Shown here: positions 37,428-45,945 of the stretch, one piece after another
Layout of the letters: the number at the start of each line of letters is the position of its first letter
Numbering within the stretch: the first letter of the stretch is position 1
Virus record (IMG/VR): IMGVR_UViG_3300032223_000773
Coordinates: 1 to 45,945 of that record
Source of the DNA: a virus
Reading direction: 5' to 3' (one strand)
DNA length: 45,945 bases
Made by a program: the position numbers and the translations under genes
The notes under the pieces: model-generated
The model's input: only the letters and a program-made list of their open reading frames with translations
The model's database searches: none
Told to the model about the DNA's origin: nothing

Positions 37428-40103
37428 TCTTAGGTTTGTAGCGCCGTGATCAAAATGGCTGCCAGACTTCTTAAAGTTTGAAGCATTAATAGCTCTCTCA
37501 AAACTTGGGCAGGTAAATGGATTGGCACTCATTTGCGTCATAGCATCGAATGATGTATTTGGTGGTGATGGCGAAGGTTGCTTATCACTCATAGGTGCCT
37601 GTTCAGGAGCTTTCTGTTCAGGTTCAGGTGGTTCATTAGGTGCTGGTTCAGGTGCTGCCAAGCTTTCAGGATCATTCTTTGTTGTAGGATTGGCTTCAAG
37701 AGAAACCTCTCCGCCTTCTGCAAGAACCTTGATAGAGTTTTTCTTCTTATCGACCTTCTGCTCAACAATTTTATCCTGCAATTCGTCTTTATGTTCTTCT
37801 AGCTTTTCTCTATGACCAATGACAGGTTCTACATGGACTTTGCCTGTTCTTGGATTATATTCAGCCGTTTCCCTATCAGTATTCATAGTGAATAATGGCT
37901 TAGCATCTTGGTCTACAACCACAGAGTTATCACCTCTTAATCCACCGATTGGATAAGCTGTGATATTTTCTGTCTCAACTTCTTTCTCACCACCACTCGC
38001 AAGAGCCTGCACATTCTCTGGTTTAGTTTCGGCTTGAGCGGTTTGCTTCTGTTCAGCAGGTGGCTGCGCGCCGACCATACCAGGTCCTGCTGTCGGAACT
38101 GTACCAGGTTGGGCTTCTGGTTGCTGACCTTTATCACCGACCTTAACGCCTGTTTGTTCTTGAACCGCAGCAACAGTAGTTTTATCAGCATCACCTCTTT
38201 TAATTGCTGCCAATACTTCAGGATTGTATTGATCTTCGCCTGCTCGGCGCACAGAAACGCTATCGGCTGAAACCCATTGCTTGCTAACTTTATCACCTTG
38301 ATTACCGCCTAGCATCTCGATCTGCATTTCACCACGAGATCCAATTCTCGTTTTACCTGTAGATAGTCCAACATGCGAACCATCTCTCATAGCCAATATA
38401 TCACCCGCCGAGGTTTCTTCGGCCGTTTTTTGCTGGCCCCAATTCAAATATGATCTGGCCAGATTTGATCCAGAATGTTTGATACCTTGCTGTGCTAGTG
38501 ATGCGTTAACGAAAGCAGCGCACCATGGTCCTTGATTAGTATCAATATCTGTTGCACCTTGAAAATAATCAGCAGTTTTTCCAGCTTTCTTCAAATAAGC
38601 TTTGATCTGTTCTTTATCATTTCTTTCATGGGCACCTAGCAATTCTACAGCTTTATCAATGACACTGGCCTGATACTTGACTGTACCTGTAGCAGACTCG
38701 GCTATAACTTTATGTGCATCGCTTTGTGTTTTTGGTATATCAATGTTGCCACCTTTATATCCAACCATACCTGGACCTGCAACTACGGTTGTACCTGGTT
38801 GAGCAACTGCATCAGGATTTTTTTTGAATGTATCGTTTAATTTAGCAACTTGCGCTTCAGGGCTATCACCCATCTTACTCAAGGCCTGATTAAATCTTTG
38901 CTTTTGACCAGGATTCAGTGACTCATAATACTCTGCTACCTTAGGATCAACACCTGCCGGTAAGTTTTTAGGAACTTCTGTGAGATTAGCCAAATGCTGT
39001 TCTTGATCAGCTCTTATTTTTTTCTTAGCCTCTTGTATCTGGTCGGGTGTAGGATTATCATTTATACCAAGACCTTCTTTCAGAGTTTCTATCTTGCCTG
39101 GTCTTACACCACCCTCTTGCTTTTGAATAGCATCAAGCAAGACCTTTCTCTGGTCTTCGTTTAGACTTGACATTCTTGTGGTTGGTGGTAGGCCTAGAGA
39201 CTTTGATACATTTGCAATATATGCGGCCGTATTGTTTTCATTAGGTGGTGCGTATGCGGATATAGCACCTTCAATGGTGTTATCTTTATATCTGCGACCT
39301 TCAAATAGAAGTTGGCTTTTAGCTGCACGACCAGCTTCAGGTGACGAGAAGATAGCAAATCTACCATCTGTACCGATAGCACCTTTAGATTTAGCAAAGT
39401 CACCGTATTCTAGATTGCCTGGATTATTGTTTCTCCAGTTTCTATCACCTGTTCTGCTTTCTACTTTACCGTCCGCATATTCGACAACGGTTGGTTGGCC
39501 ATGACCAGCAGACACGACCTTTGTAACCACTCTCTGTTCAGAGGCTTTAGCTTTGATTTCTTCTTCTGAAACTTCTTTTCTAACGAAAGAACCATCATCT
39601 TTCTTTTCGATACCAGCTTTCTTGAGGTCAGCAGGCGATAGCTCTTTCAAAAAGCCAACTCTAGGATCATCAGGCGGTAATGCTCCGCTTTCTAGAGCCT
39701 TTAGTGTATCTAATTTTATCTGCGATAGTTGAGCTTTAGCGCCTGGATCGGAAACATTTACACCAGTTTCTTGCTCTAGTTTTTCCATCCATGCAGGCTT
39801 ACCGGCAGATTTCGCAGGCTGTGCGGTTGGTCTACCTGATTGGTCACCTGTTTCCGCACTATATGTTTTACCTACTGAACCAGCATACGCCGAACGACCT
39901 TCACCTGTCATAGCAGCCAAGAATCCTGAAATATCAGGCAGCTTTCTTTTGTAGTAATCGGGGAACATACTAGAAAGCTGTTCAGGAGTCAAAGAAGATA
40001 GCAATGCACGACCTTGCTGGTCTTGCATCATCGAAAGTCTTTCTTCATTCGTCAGTTTCAATAAACTTTTATAATCTATTGTCTGGTTATGAAACTTGGC
40101 CAT
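37425..40103 (-). CDS. Large tail/baseplate protein with transglycosylase- and CHAP-like domains
   Basis: 892 residues. The N-terminus is helical (DYKSLLKLTNEERLSMMQDQ). RNWRNNNPGNLEYGDFAKSK, then SPEAGRAAKSQLLFE and ISAYAPPNENNTAAYIANVS mark a phage lytic-transglycosylase-like domain, residues about 215-310. A CHAP-like domain, about 505-620, has GPWCAAFVNASLAQQGIKHS, a GDILAMRDGSHVGLS block and EMLGGNQGDKVSKQW, closely related in layout to the secreted hydrolase at 29609. The C-terminus is Pro/Glu-rich and disordered, with ANPFTCPSFERAINASNFKK at the end. Probably a baseplate-associated cell-wall-degrading protein that opens peptidoglycan on entry. It follows gp26 and a small gene on the minus strand. 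Confidence 0.78.
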   Translation of the reverse strand: MAKFHNQTIDYKSLLKLTNEERLSMMQDQQGRALLSSLTPEQLSSMFPDYYKRKLPDISGFLAAMTGEGRSAYAGSVGKTYSAETGDQSGRPTAQPAKSAGKPAWMEKLEQETGVNVSDPGAKAQLSQIKLDTLKALESGALPPDDPRVGFLKELSPADLKKAGIEKKDDGSFVRKEVSEEEIKAKASEQRVVTKVVSAGHGQPTVVEYADGKVESRTGDRNWRNNNPGNLEYGDFAKSKGAIGTDGRFAIFSSPEAGRAAKSQLLFEGRRYKDNTIEGAISAYAPPNENNTAAYIANVSKSLGLPPTTRMSSLNEDQRKVLLDAIQKQEGGVRPGKIETLKEGLGINDNPTPDQIQEAKKKIRADQEQHLANLTEVPKNLPAGVDPKVAEYYESLNPGQKQRFNQALSKMGDSPEAQVAKLNDTFKKNPDAVAQPGTTVVAGPGMVGYKGGNIDIPKTQSDAHKVIAESATGTVKYQASVIDKAVELLGAHERNDKEQIKAYLKKAGKTADYFQGATDIDTNQGPWCAAFVNASLAQQGIKHSGSNLARSYLNWGQQKTAEETSAGDILAMRDGSHVGLSTGKTRIGSRGEMQIEMLGGNQGDKVSKQWVSADSVSVRRAGEDQYNPEVLAAIKRGDADKTTVAAVQEQTGVKVGDKGQQPEAQPGTVPTAGPGMVGAQPPAEQKQTAQAETKPENVQALASGGEKEVETENITAYPIGGLRGDNSVVVDQDAKPLFTMNTDRETAEYNPRTGKVHVEPVIGHREKLEEHKDELQDKIVEQKVDKKKNSIKVLAEGGEVSLEANPTTKNDPESLAAPEPAPNEPPEPEQKAPEQAPMSDKQPSPSPPNTSFDAMTQMSANPFTCPSFERAINASNFKKSGSHFDHGATNLR

Positions 40104-40104
40104 A

Positions 40105-40299
40105 TTACCTTCTTCTTCTTAGAGCCGCCTGGTCTCTTAATTTTTCTTCTGTTTCTTTAATGTGCTGCTTGAGCAATTCAATGTAGATATATCTTTCCCA
40201 CGGCATCATATTTTCTACATCTGAAAGACTATATTTGTGATGCTGCATCAAAGCAAAGTTAGTCTTATAGTAATTCATCAATTTATCATGCCCAAGCAT
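40105..40299 (-). CDS. Small baseplate-cluster protein, unknown
   Basis: 64 residues: HHKYSLSDVENMMPWERYIY, then IELLKQHIKETEEKLRDQAA. Small phage proteins with MPWER.IY...L..HI are known near tail genes in cyanophages; they may be tail assembly helpers like gp51 or chaperones. Start overlaps the gp26 stop on the minus strand (TAATG). Confidence 0.65.
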   Translation of the reverse strand: MLGHDKLMNYYKTNFALMQHHKYSLSDVENMMPWERYIYIELLKQHIKETEEKLRDQAALRRRR

Positions 40300-41021
40300 T
40301 ATTGAAAAAAACTTGTAAAGTCCTTATATTCTATGTGATGGTCAAACCCACATTTCTTACATGTCACATCAAAGTCGACCGACATTGTTGGAAAATCTTT
40401 AAGAAACCCATCTAACTTTCTGAATTGTTCTTCTGATAAATTCTCTATAAAGTCTCTCAGTTCTTCTTTAGAATAGTCTTTTGAAGAATGTACCGCTTCT
40501 CCATCTACGATATAGTCGATAGAGTTCATGATCAGTTTTATCTTTCTTTCAATCGTTCCATCTTCTTCTTTCATCGATCTAACTACCGCATAGGTCGGAT
40601 ATTTCATCCTGACCTTTATGGTCTCGGATAGATCAATATTTGATGATATGTTTTCATTCTTCTTTATTACCGCCTTAGAAATGTCGATATCAGCAAAGAA
40701 TGTATGCTTGCAAGGTTTATCTTCGACCTCATTGTTACACACAAACTTCATCTCTATAGTTTCACCTATAGACTTCGCTCTAAGACCAATAAAGAGAAAA
40801 TCAATATCGAAAAACGGTAGAGTATCAATGTTCACATCTTCATCTAGAACACAATTTCTCAATATCTGTTTTGTTACTCTGATGATTTCTTCATCATCAT
40901 TCGACTCGGCTGCCATGAATAGCAGCTTCTCCTCTTTAACCAGAAACGGTCTAACATTAACTGTTCGACCGCTTGAAGGTATAGTCAATTCATATATTGG
41001 TAAATCTACTTTTGGTAGCAT
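40299..41021 (-). CDS. 26: Baseplate hub protein gp26-like
   Basis: 240 residues, somewhat longer than T4 gp26 (208). LPIYELTIPSSGRTVNVRPF, EEKLLFMAAESNDDEEIIRV and a C-terminal FDVTCKKCGFDHHIEYKDFT with CxxC match the T4 baseplate gp26 family. It takes part in hub assembly of the tail. A GAGG ribosome site lies upstream of the ATG on the minus strand. Confidence 0.88.
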   Translation of the reverse strand: MLPKVDLPIYELTIPSSGRTVNVRPFLVKEEKLLFMAAESNDDEEIIRVTKQILRNCVLDEDVNIDTLPFFDIDFLFIGLRAKSIGETIEMKFVCNNEVEDKPCKHTFFADIDISKAVIKKNENISSNIDLSETIKVRMKYPTYAVVRSMKEEDGTIERKIKLIMNSIDYIVDGEAVHSSKDYSKEELRDFIENLSEEQFRKLDGFLKDFPTMSVDFDVTCKKCGFDHHIEYKDFTSFFQ

Positions 41022-41038
41022 AATGAACCTCGCATAAA

Positions 41039-41707
41039 TTAAATTCCTGTATTTCTATATCCTGCCACAAGATTAAAATCTTTTGTTGTAGTTTGATCTG
41101 TTGTAGTTGTTGAATTATCCAGAAGCTTTCTTGTCCACCATGTATAGGTAAATGTGACACCAAGTCTCATAAACTGATCGTCCGCCCATGTAATAGGCTG
41201 TGGGCTGACCAGCACCGGATATGCTTTCAGCAATGTAAATGTATAGATTGGTTCTGGATATCCAGTCTGGCTAACATCTTTATAATGGAAAAGTTCTATC
41301 TCGGCACAATATTCGTCTCTGTAATTGAAGTCGAAAGTATTGTTTGGATTCATTATGGCCATCCAATCATCGAAGAATTGTCTCTCAAGAGACTCGGCAC
41401 GACAGATGAATGTCATGTTAATATCTTCATAATTGGTCTGAAATGGTAACTTAAACTTTGGACCGTGACCATAATACAGGTCTACATTCTCGAAACCTCT
41501 ACCTGGAAATTCTGTAGATTCACATAGATAGGTCAAGTCTTTCATGATGCCTGTCGAAGAGGAAGCTCTCTGTAAATAAGAACCTGAAGGTTTAATCATC
41601 GCAGCAAAACGACAGCTTTTGGCCAAACCACCATACATATCCATCATAGAATGGAAATCTACCATACTCAAATTGGTAGGTGCGTTTGATATATTAACCG
41701 TTGACAT
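41039..41707 (-). CDS. Tail tube/baseplate tube-initiator-like protein (gp54/gp19 type)
   Basis: 222 residues. Strands KSCRFAAMIKPSGSYLQRAS, FPGRGFENVDLYYGHGPKFK, FQTNYEDINMTFICRAESLE and YPVLVSPQPITWADDQFMRL followed by TFTYTWW follow the tail-tube beta-barrel pattern. The ITWADD-x-FMRL end is typical of gp54/gp19-type proteins. It could be the tube initiator at the baseplate (gp54) or the tube subunit itself; the baseplate context favours gp54. Confidence 0.7.
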   Translation of the reverse strand: MSTVNISNAPTNLSMVDFHSMMDMYGGLAKSCRFAAMIKPSGSYLQRASSSTGIMKDLTYLCESTEFPGRGFENVDLYYGHGPKFKLPFQTNYEDINMTFICRAESLERQFFDDWMAIMNPNNTFDFNYRDEYCAEIELFHYKDVSQTGYPEPIYTFTLLKAYPVLVSPQPITWADDQFMRLGVTFTYTWWTRKLLDNSTTTTDQTTTKDFNLVAGYRNTGI

Positions 41708-41710
41708 CTA

Positions 41711-42208
41711 TTATCCTTTTCTGACGAATAGCTCTACTGGTAGGTTTATGGCCTGTTCCCATTCATTAGCTGTGACCTCAATGAATTTGCTTCTCACATG
41801 GTCAAATAGATACCTTTTAATACATGGTCTAGCTGCGGTTGCCAGCTTCTTTGTGCTAGCCAAAAGATCATAGGTCATTCTTATTCTGGTCGTTTCATTC
41901 ATTCTGTTATTACTTTTAAACTCCATCAATCTTCTTAATAGCGCGGCTCTTTCACCGGTGCTTAGATAGTGTAGATTGAGCCCTAAGAAACCATCAGAAT
42001 ACGACTCTATAGGAAAAACCAGAGGAAATCTGTCATAGATTGGCAGAGTTTTCTTTAGCTTTGGGTCATAGTAGAAGAAATACATCTTACCGATTACGGC
42101 GGAATCTCTACCACGCGCATCGTTATTTACGATATTTTTTCTGTATCCAGCAGCGGATCTAGCTTTACCTGTAAACCAATCGGCTGCTTCTTGTTCTTTT
42201 TTAGCCAT
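41711..42208 (-). CDS. Conserved structural-region protein, unknown
   Basis: 165 residues. KMYFFYYDPKLKKTLPIYDR, FPIESYSDGFLGLNLHYLST and a helical basic C-terminus with IKRYLFDHVRSKFIEVTANE. It belongs to a family conserved beside head-completion and baseplate genes of cyanophage-type T4 relatives; gp2 (DNA end protector) has been used for similar proteins, but I cannot support that here. It stands between gp4 and the tube-like gene. Confidence 0.62.
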   Translation of the reverse strand: MAKKEQEAADWFTGKARSAAGYRKNIVNNDARGRDSAVIGKMYFFYYDPKLKKTLPIYDRFPLVFPIESYSDGFLGLNLHYLSTGERAALLRRLMEFKSNNRMNETTRIRMTYDLLASTKKLATAARPCIKRYLFDHVRSKFIEVTANEWEQAINLPVELFVRKG

Positions 42209-42212
42209 ACCT

Positions 42213-42220
42213 TATTTATC
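42213..42220 (-). promoter_or_regulatory. Possible late promoter GATAAATA (minus strand)
   Basis: GATAAATA on the minus strand, 5 bases before the ATG of the 42208 gene. It differs at the first base from TATAAATA. The position is very close to the start, so it may be chance. Confidence 0.3.
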
Positions 42221-42653
42221 TGATTCCTAGTTCATCTTCGGTTATTAGTTTAAACTGCCATCCACGGTCAAGACAATACTCTTCGGCTGCTTTCCATTTG
42301 GCTTGATTGATACCCCAAGTGGCCACCTCAGTGATATAGGCTCTGCTCTTCTTCTTCTTGACGGGCTCTTTGGTCTGCGCTTTAGGTTTGACCTCAAGTA
42401 TCATTGTCTTTGTGACACCCTCTGGTGCTCTAACCTTAACTACGAAATCTGGAAAGTACCGATGATATCGACCATCAACCGGAGAAATATAGGGAATGGC
42501 AATCTCTTCGCTTTTCCATTCTAGAACATTCACATTTTCATCTAAATATTTCATGACCCTAAGTTCCCATAACGAACGATAGATGATGTTCGTCGGGTCG
42601 CCAGCATACTTTTTTGGGTTTTTGGGTGAGAATCTGCCTTTATAGGTTTTCAT
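42216..42653 (-). CDS. 4: Head completion protein gp4
   Basis: 145 residues, near T4 gp4 (150). YRSLWELRVMKYLDENVNVL, WKSEEIAIPYISPVDGRYHR, YFPDFVVKVRAPEGVTKTMI and LEVKPKAQT form a PD-(D/E)XK-type core (E, D, ExK), as expected for the gp4/gp50 family. It acts in capsid completion, perhaps trimming DNA ends after packaging. First gene of the minus-strand cluster; divergent from gp48. Confidence 0.88.
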   Translation of the reverse strand: MKTYKGRFSPKNPKKYAGDPTNIIYRSLWELRVMKYLDENVNVLEWKSEEIAIPYISPVDGRYHRYFPDFVVKVRAPEGVTKTMILEVKPKAQTKEPVKKKKSRAYITEVATWGINQAKWKAAEEYCLDRGWQFKLITEDELGIR

Positions 42654-42660
42654 ATAAATA
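42653..42660 (+). promoter_or_regulatory. T4-type late promoter TATAAATA
   Basis: Exact match 29 bases before gp48, and overlapping the gp4 start on the opposite strand. It should drive the gp48-gp53-hub-gp5 unit. Confidence 0.75.
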
Positions 42661-42689
42661 TGTATAATACAAAATAAAAGGTAAAATTA

Positions 42690-43718
42690 ATGCCAGATAC
42701 CACACTAGGTAGCATCTTATCAACTATTAATCCTTTCAATAACGCTGGAGCCGCCGTCGATTGGGCCAGATCGATTACTGATGCTACTGGGATGAACCAG
42801 TCAGAATACGATTTTACTTATCGAGTTTTCCCAAGCGATTTGACAAATAATTATCTAGGTCATTATATGGTCATTAATATCAATGTGCCTGTAGGTGTTG
42901 GTAGAACATCCAGCTATAACGGCGGCACTATTATGGATAATGAATATTCCAAGGTAGATTATCTAAGGTTTGATCCTACGGCTACAGCGGGTCTACCTGT
43001 TGTTAATGGTGTTACAACTGGTTCGATAGGACCTACCAGTGTAGCTCAGAGAGAATTGGCCGCTCTGAGTCGATCAACGAGAAGAATTAAAGAGTCTATC
43101 GCACTACATATGCCAAGTTCTTTGGTTCACACAAGCACAAATAGATATGAAGAAGTTTCTCTAACTGCTTTGGCAGGTAAAGGTCTAGGCATTGCTCTTG
43201 AGGCTGGTGTAGGTCTGTTAGGCGGCGTTGCTGGTAAAGCTCTATCTGCGACAGGTGGTCTAGGTACACTCATAGACATGGCAGGTAAAGCTGTAGGTAC
43301 CGTAACTAAATTGACAGGTAGACCTATTAATCCTAGAGTTGAGGTGCTATTCTCAACAACCGATCAAAGACAATTCGTATTTGAGGTGCTTATGGCACCA
43401 AGAAACGAACAGGAATCTGAGACTATTCGAGCAATCGTTCAAACACTAAGATACCATTCAGCACCTGAAATAGGTGGTATGGGTGGTCTATTCTGGATAC
43501 CACCAGCTGAATTTGATATCACCTTCTATAATAAAGGTGTAGAGAATGTCAATATACCTAGAATTAATACCTGCGTTATGGAAAGAATTGAAGTTGACTA
43601 TTCACCAACAGGTGTATATTCTACATTTAGAAATGGTCACCCTGTGGCTGTAAGATTGAGCATGTCATTCAGAGAAATTGAAGTTCTACATAAACAAAGA
43701 ATTTTGCAGGGTTTCTAA
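42690..43718 (+). CDS. 48: Baseplate tail tube cap gp48
   Basis: 342 residues, close to T4 gp48 (364). The C-terminal half is highly typical: NPRVEVLFSTTDQRQFVFEV, FWIPPAEFDITFYNKGVENV, PRINTCVMERIEVDYSPTGV and NGHPVAVRLSMSFREIEVLH. The centre (LGIALEAGVGLLGGVAGKAL) is Gly/Ala-rich. It caps the hub and starts polymerisation of the tail tube. AAAGG precedes the ATG. Confidence 0.93.
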   Translation: MPDTTLGSILSTINPFNNAGAAVDWARSITDATGMNQSEYDFTYRVFPSDLTNNYLGHYMVININVPVGVGRTSSYNGGTIMDNEYSKVDYLRFDPTATAGLPVVNGVTTGSIGPTSVAQRELAALSRSTRRIKESIALHMPSSLVHTSTNRYEEVSLTALAGKGLGIALEAGVGLLGGVAGKALSATGGLGTLIDMAGKAVGTVTKLTGRPINPRVEVLFSTTDQRQFVFEVLMAPRNEQESETIRAIVQTLRYHSAPEIGGMGGLFWIPPAEFDITFYNKGVENVNIPRINTCVMERIEVDYSPTGVYSTFRNGHPVAVRLSMSFREIEVLHKQRILQGF

Positions 43719-43719
43719 G

Positions 43720-44409
43720 ATGAGTAATTTTCTCAATTTATTTCCTAGAATTAGATATGACATCAACAAAAACAAATATACAAACTATGATGTCATAACA
43801 AACATAACTTTTCGTGTATCGATAATAAAGAATACTCTGAACAACATTTCGACATATTTTGAATATCAGATATCTGAAGGTGACACACCTGAAATATTGG
43901 CTCAAAAGGTATACAAAGATCCGGAAGCATATTGGGTAATTCTATATGCAAACGACATTTACGATCCTCAATATGATTGGCCTTTAAATTATAAAAGTTT
44001 TACTAGTTACATTGCGTCGAAATATGGTTCTATCGAATGGGCCAAATCTAATTATCACCACTATGAAAAGGTGGTTGAAAGAGTAAATGGTGAAGTTCGA
44101 ACAATCACGAAATTTGATATTAATGAAGACAGCCTTACAAGCAACTCTATGAATGTTCCTTACGACACATACGATAATCTAGCTGAGGCTGAATACAATA
44201 CATATAATTTAGCAGGTAAAACTATCAGTGAAACGATAACTCGCAACAGAGTAAGCTACTACGATTATGAAAATCAATTAAATGAAAACAAAAGAACTAT
44301 AAAAATTATTAAAAAAGAATATTATCCTGGCATTTTAGAAGAATTGAAGAAGCTAACCGGTGTTGATACAGCACCTTATTTAAGATCATTGGTGTCAAAG
44401 AATGGTTGA
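43720..44409 (+). CDS. 53: Baseplate wedge protein gp53
   Basis: 229 residues from ATG 43720. ISEGDTPEILAQKVYKDPEA, then YWVILYANDIYDPQYDWPLN, and FTSYIASKYGSIEWAKSNYH are typical of the gp53 family (LysM-like). It joins the six wedges around the hub. T4 gp53 has 196 residues. Overlaps the next gene by 8 bases. Confidence 0.92.
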   Translation: MSNFLNLFPRIRYDINKNKYTNYDVITNITFRVSIIKNTLNNISTYFEYQISEGDTPEILAQKVYKDPEAYWVILYANDIYDPQYDWPLNYKSFTSYIASKYGSIEWAKSNYHHYEKVVERVNGEVRTITKFDINEDSLTSNSMNVPYDTYDNLAEAEYNTYNLAGKTISETITRNRVSYYDYENQLNENKRTIKIIKKEYYPGILEELKKLTGVDTAPYLRSLVSKNG

Positions 44410-45640
44410 AACAACAATACCTTCAGTAGAAGAAATACTCACTAATATCGATGTTAATTTCTATAATGTGGCTGGTGGTGAAATCAATACCGAAGATTTT
44501 ACTATACAGAAGGTCATACTCGGTGAAAGCCTTTTGACACCTGGTCTACAGACCTCAATAGAAGTTGACAGCTATAGACATAATCTACCAGTCAAAAACT
44601 TTGACGGATTTAAAAATGGTATTATTGATATGAAAATATCAAGACCTGTTCTGTCAAAGAAATGGGGTTTTCCTTTTGACAATCTCAATGTCACACAGAG
44701 AATCTACAGACTCGAAAATAGAAGCAATAAAGATACCAATAATGAAAGCTTTACGATTAGAGCCTGTGATGATACTCTGCTAAACGATGCTACAACAAAT
44801 GTCAGCAAATCTTGGAAATGCGCCAGACCTTCTGATATTGCACAATATGTTCTGTCAAATTGTGCAGGTTCTAAAAGCCTTGATATAGAAAGCTGTGGTC
44901 CAGCCAGAGATTATATCGCAGAAAATATTCATCCATTTCAAGTTGTAGCACAACAATTAAATGTATCTCTTGCTGAAGGTGATGATCCATCATTTGTCCA
45001 CTATATGACATATGAGAAATATGGAACACACCATTTTAGATCAATCAAAAGCCTTTCTCAACAGAGTTCTGTATTTACATTTGAAGAGCAAGAAGTGGGT
45101 GTTTCAAAAGGCTACGCATATCCTAAAACAATAATGACTCACATGTTTCCTTGCGACTTCGACCTATTGTCAGATGTTCTCAACGGTGTTAGCACAAACG
45201 GTAGAGATATTAACTCGGTTATCGTATTCAATCCAGTTAATAAGATGTTCAGTCTTGTAGGTGATCAGACGCTAGGTTGCGGTATTGGTTCTGGTGTAGT
45301 CAAGATGGCTCAGACAAACAGAAATACCGCACAGAACCAGAACTCTTGCAATTCAGAAGTAGAAAAATATTTGCTTAAAAGACAGGCTAGAATGAGCCTA
45401 TTGGAAAGAGATAAGATTGCACTGCGTCTGACAGTACCTTGGAATCCTTTATTAAATGTTGGTAAGGTCATTACAGCCAATTTCTATAATAAAGAATCGA
45501 TGCAATCAGGTTCTCGTATACCTAATTATGGTTCAGGTGATTATTTAATACTTCATATGTTTCATGAAATCAGAAGAGGTGGATATGCTACGACAGTCAT
45601 GGATTGTGTATCAACTACAGTTGGGCAGGGTGTTGTATAA
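44402..45640 (+). CDS. Baseplate hub subunit, gp27-like
   Basis: 412 residues. TEDFTIQKVILGESLLTPGL, a KSWKCARPSDIAQYVLSNCA segment, FHRSIKSL-type HHFRSIKSLSQQSSVFTFEE and DYLILHMFHEIRRGGYATTV are compatible with phage hub proteins of the gp27/gpD type: paired beta-barrels carrying the puncturing device. Identification is by pattern and by the position directly before gp5, whose start overlaps its stop (TAATG). It has several Cys residues, unusual in a structural protein. Confidence 0.75.
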   Translation: MVETTIPSVEEILTNIDVNFYNVAGGEINTEDFTIQKVILGESLLTPGLQTSIEVDSYRHNLPVKNFDGFKNGIIDMKISRPVLSKKWGFPFDNLNVTQRIYRLENRSNKDTNNESFTIRACDDTLLNDATTNVSKSWKCARPSDIAQYVLSNCAGSKSLDIESCGPARDYIAENIHPFQVVAQQLNVSLAEGDDPSFVHYMTYEKYGTHHFRSIKSLSQQSSVFTFEEQEVGVSKGYAYPKTIMTHMFPCDFDLLSDVLNGVSTNGRDINSVIVFNPVNKMFSLVGDQTLGCGIGSGVVKMAQTNRNTAQNQNSCNSEVEKYLLKRQARMSLLERDKIALRLTVPWNPLLNVGKVITANFYNKESMQSGSRIPNYGSGDYLILHMFHEIRRGGYATTVMDCVSTTVGQGVV

Positions 45641-45945
45641 TGAGTTCTCCTAATAATTTCACAGACGGTACTCTTGTAGGCATTGTGGTGGGTGGTGATG
45701 TTAATGATAAGCCACCCGATCAGTCCTGCAATATGAAAATTTTCATACCTGGTCTACACGGTAAAGATGTAGATGTTGAGCATCTTGCGTTCTCTACAAT
45801 GCAGAAATCACCATCTAAATCTTCCCAGTCTACCTTTGAGGGTACACTAGACCCAGGTTCGGTGGTCTTTGTTCGCAAAGATACTGGCTCCAATCAGTGC
45901 CATATTATTGGTACTGGTAATGAAATCTATGATCCAGATTCTAGA
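45640..45945 (+). CDS. 5: Baseplate hub spike gp5, N-terminal part (continues outside)
   Basis: 102 codons up to the window edge. NNFTDGTLVGIVVGGDVNDK, then IFIPGLHGKDVDVEHLAFST and SVVFVRKDTGSNQCHIIGTG show the OB-fold domain of gp5/VgrG-type spike proteins. Whether a lysozyme domain and the triple-stranded needle follow cannot be seen. If the lysozyme is absent, the minus-strand hydrolase could supply cell-wall cleavage. Confidence 0.85.
   Translation, partial: MSSPNNFTDGTLVGIVVGGDVNDKPPDQSCNMKIFIPGLHGKDVDVEHLAFSTMQKSPSKSSQSTFEGTLDPGSVVFVRKDTGSNQCHIIGTGNEIYDPDSR

Overview
The window is part of the genome of a large T4-superfamily contractile-tail phage. Hallmarks recognised from the translated sequence are the DNA primase (gp61 type), RNase H, the late-transcription coactivator (gp33 type), helicase loader gp59, ssDNA-binding protein gp32, head-completion nuclease gp4, and baseplate proteins gp26, gp48, gp53, a gp27-like hub and gp5. 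Several proteins (Cys-less gp32, PhoH-like ATPase, a DUF6433-like protein, SprT-like protein) resemble the cyanophage/rhizophage branch of the superfamily. A circularly permuted two-piece tmRNA of the alphaproteobacterial kind, a cobalamin-dependent ribonucleotide reductase and ThyX suggest an alphaproteobacterial (possibly rhizobial) host. The host is inferred.

Layout. 1-4032: tail fibre/adhesin genes (an Ala/Asn repeat fibre cut by the window edge, a triple LamG adhesin, a small fibre-tip protein). 4063-7318: two fused glycan-modifying proteins (GT4-GT2 and GT-A-FkbM methyltransferase). 7381-10252: an unknown gene and a lysis cassette (GH19 endolysin, holin-like protein, overlapping Rz/Rz1-like spanins, coiled-coil membrane protein). 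10304-14756: primase, a small protein, ThyX, class II RNR, a zinc ribbon and a Seg/GIY-YIG-like protein. 14757-27205: early/accessory region of many small tightly packed genes, host-type sigma70 promoters, terminators, and a promoter module present in three copies, with RNase H and conserved phage genes inside it. 27256-30446: a QueC-like PP-loop protein, a TctC-like solute receptor, an unknown gene, a secreted CHAP-like hydrolase and a small gene. 30532-32285: PhoH-like ATPase, Gly-rich peptide, PD-(D/E)XK nuclease and a small membrane protein. About 32306-32578: the permuted tmRNA. 32618-37396: gp33-like coactivator, HtrL/YibB-like protein, nucleotidyltransferase-like protein, gp59 and gp32. 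37425-42653 (minus strand): hub/hydrolase, a small gene, gp26, a tube-like protein, an unknown gene and gp4. 42690-45945 (plus strand): gp48, gp53, a gp27-like hub and the start of gp5.

How it works together. Early genes appear to be read from TTGACA/TATAAT promoters by host polymerase. Structural and other late units carry T4-type TATAAATA late promoters, which fits the gp33-like coactivator. The most unusual element is the phage-borne permuted tmRNA with its own tag reading frame and a late-promoter match directly upstream. The next most interesting are the three-copy promoter module with two dyads, promoters that abut start codons without a Shine-Dalgarno, and the TctC-like and QueC-like accessory genes.

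Genes are mostly joined by ATGA, TGATG or TAATG overlaps. Stretches without genes are short; the only one above 300 bases is the tmRNA region.
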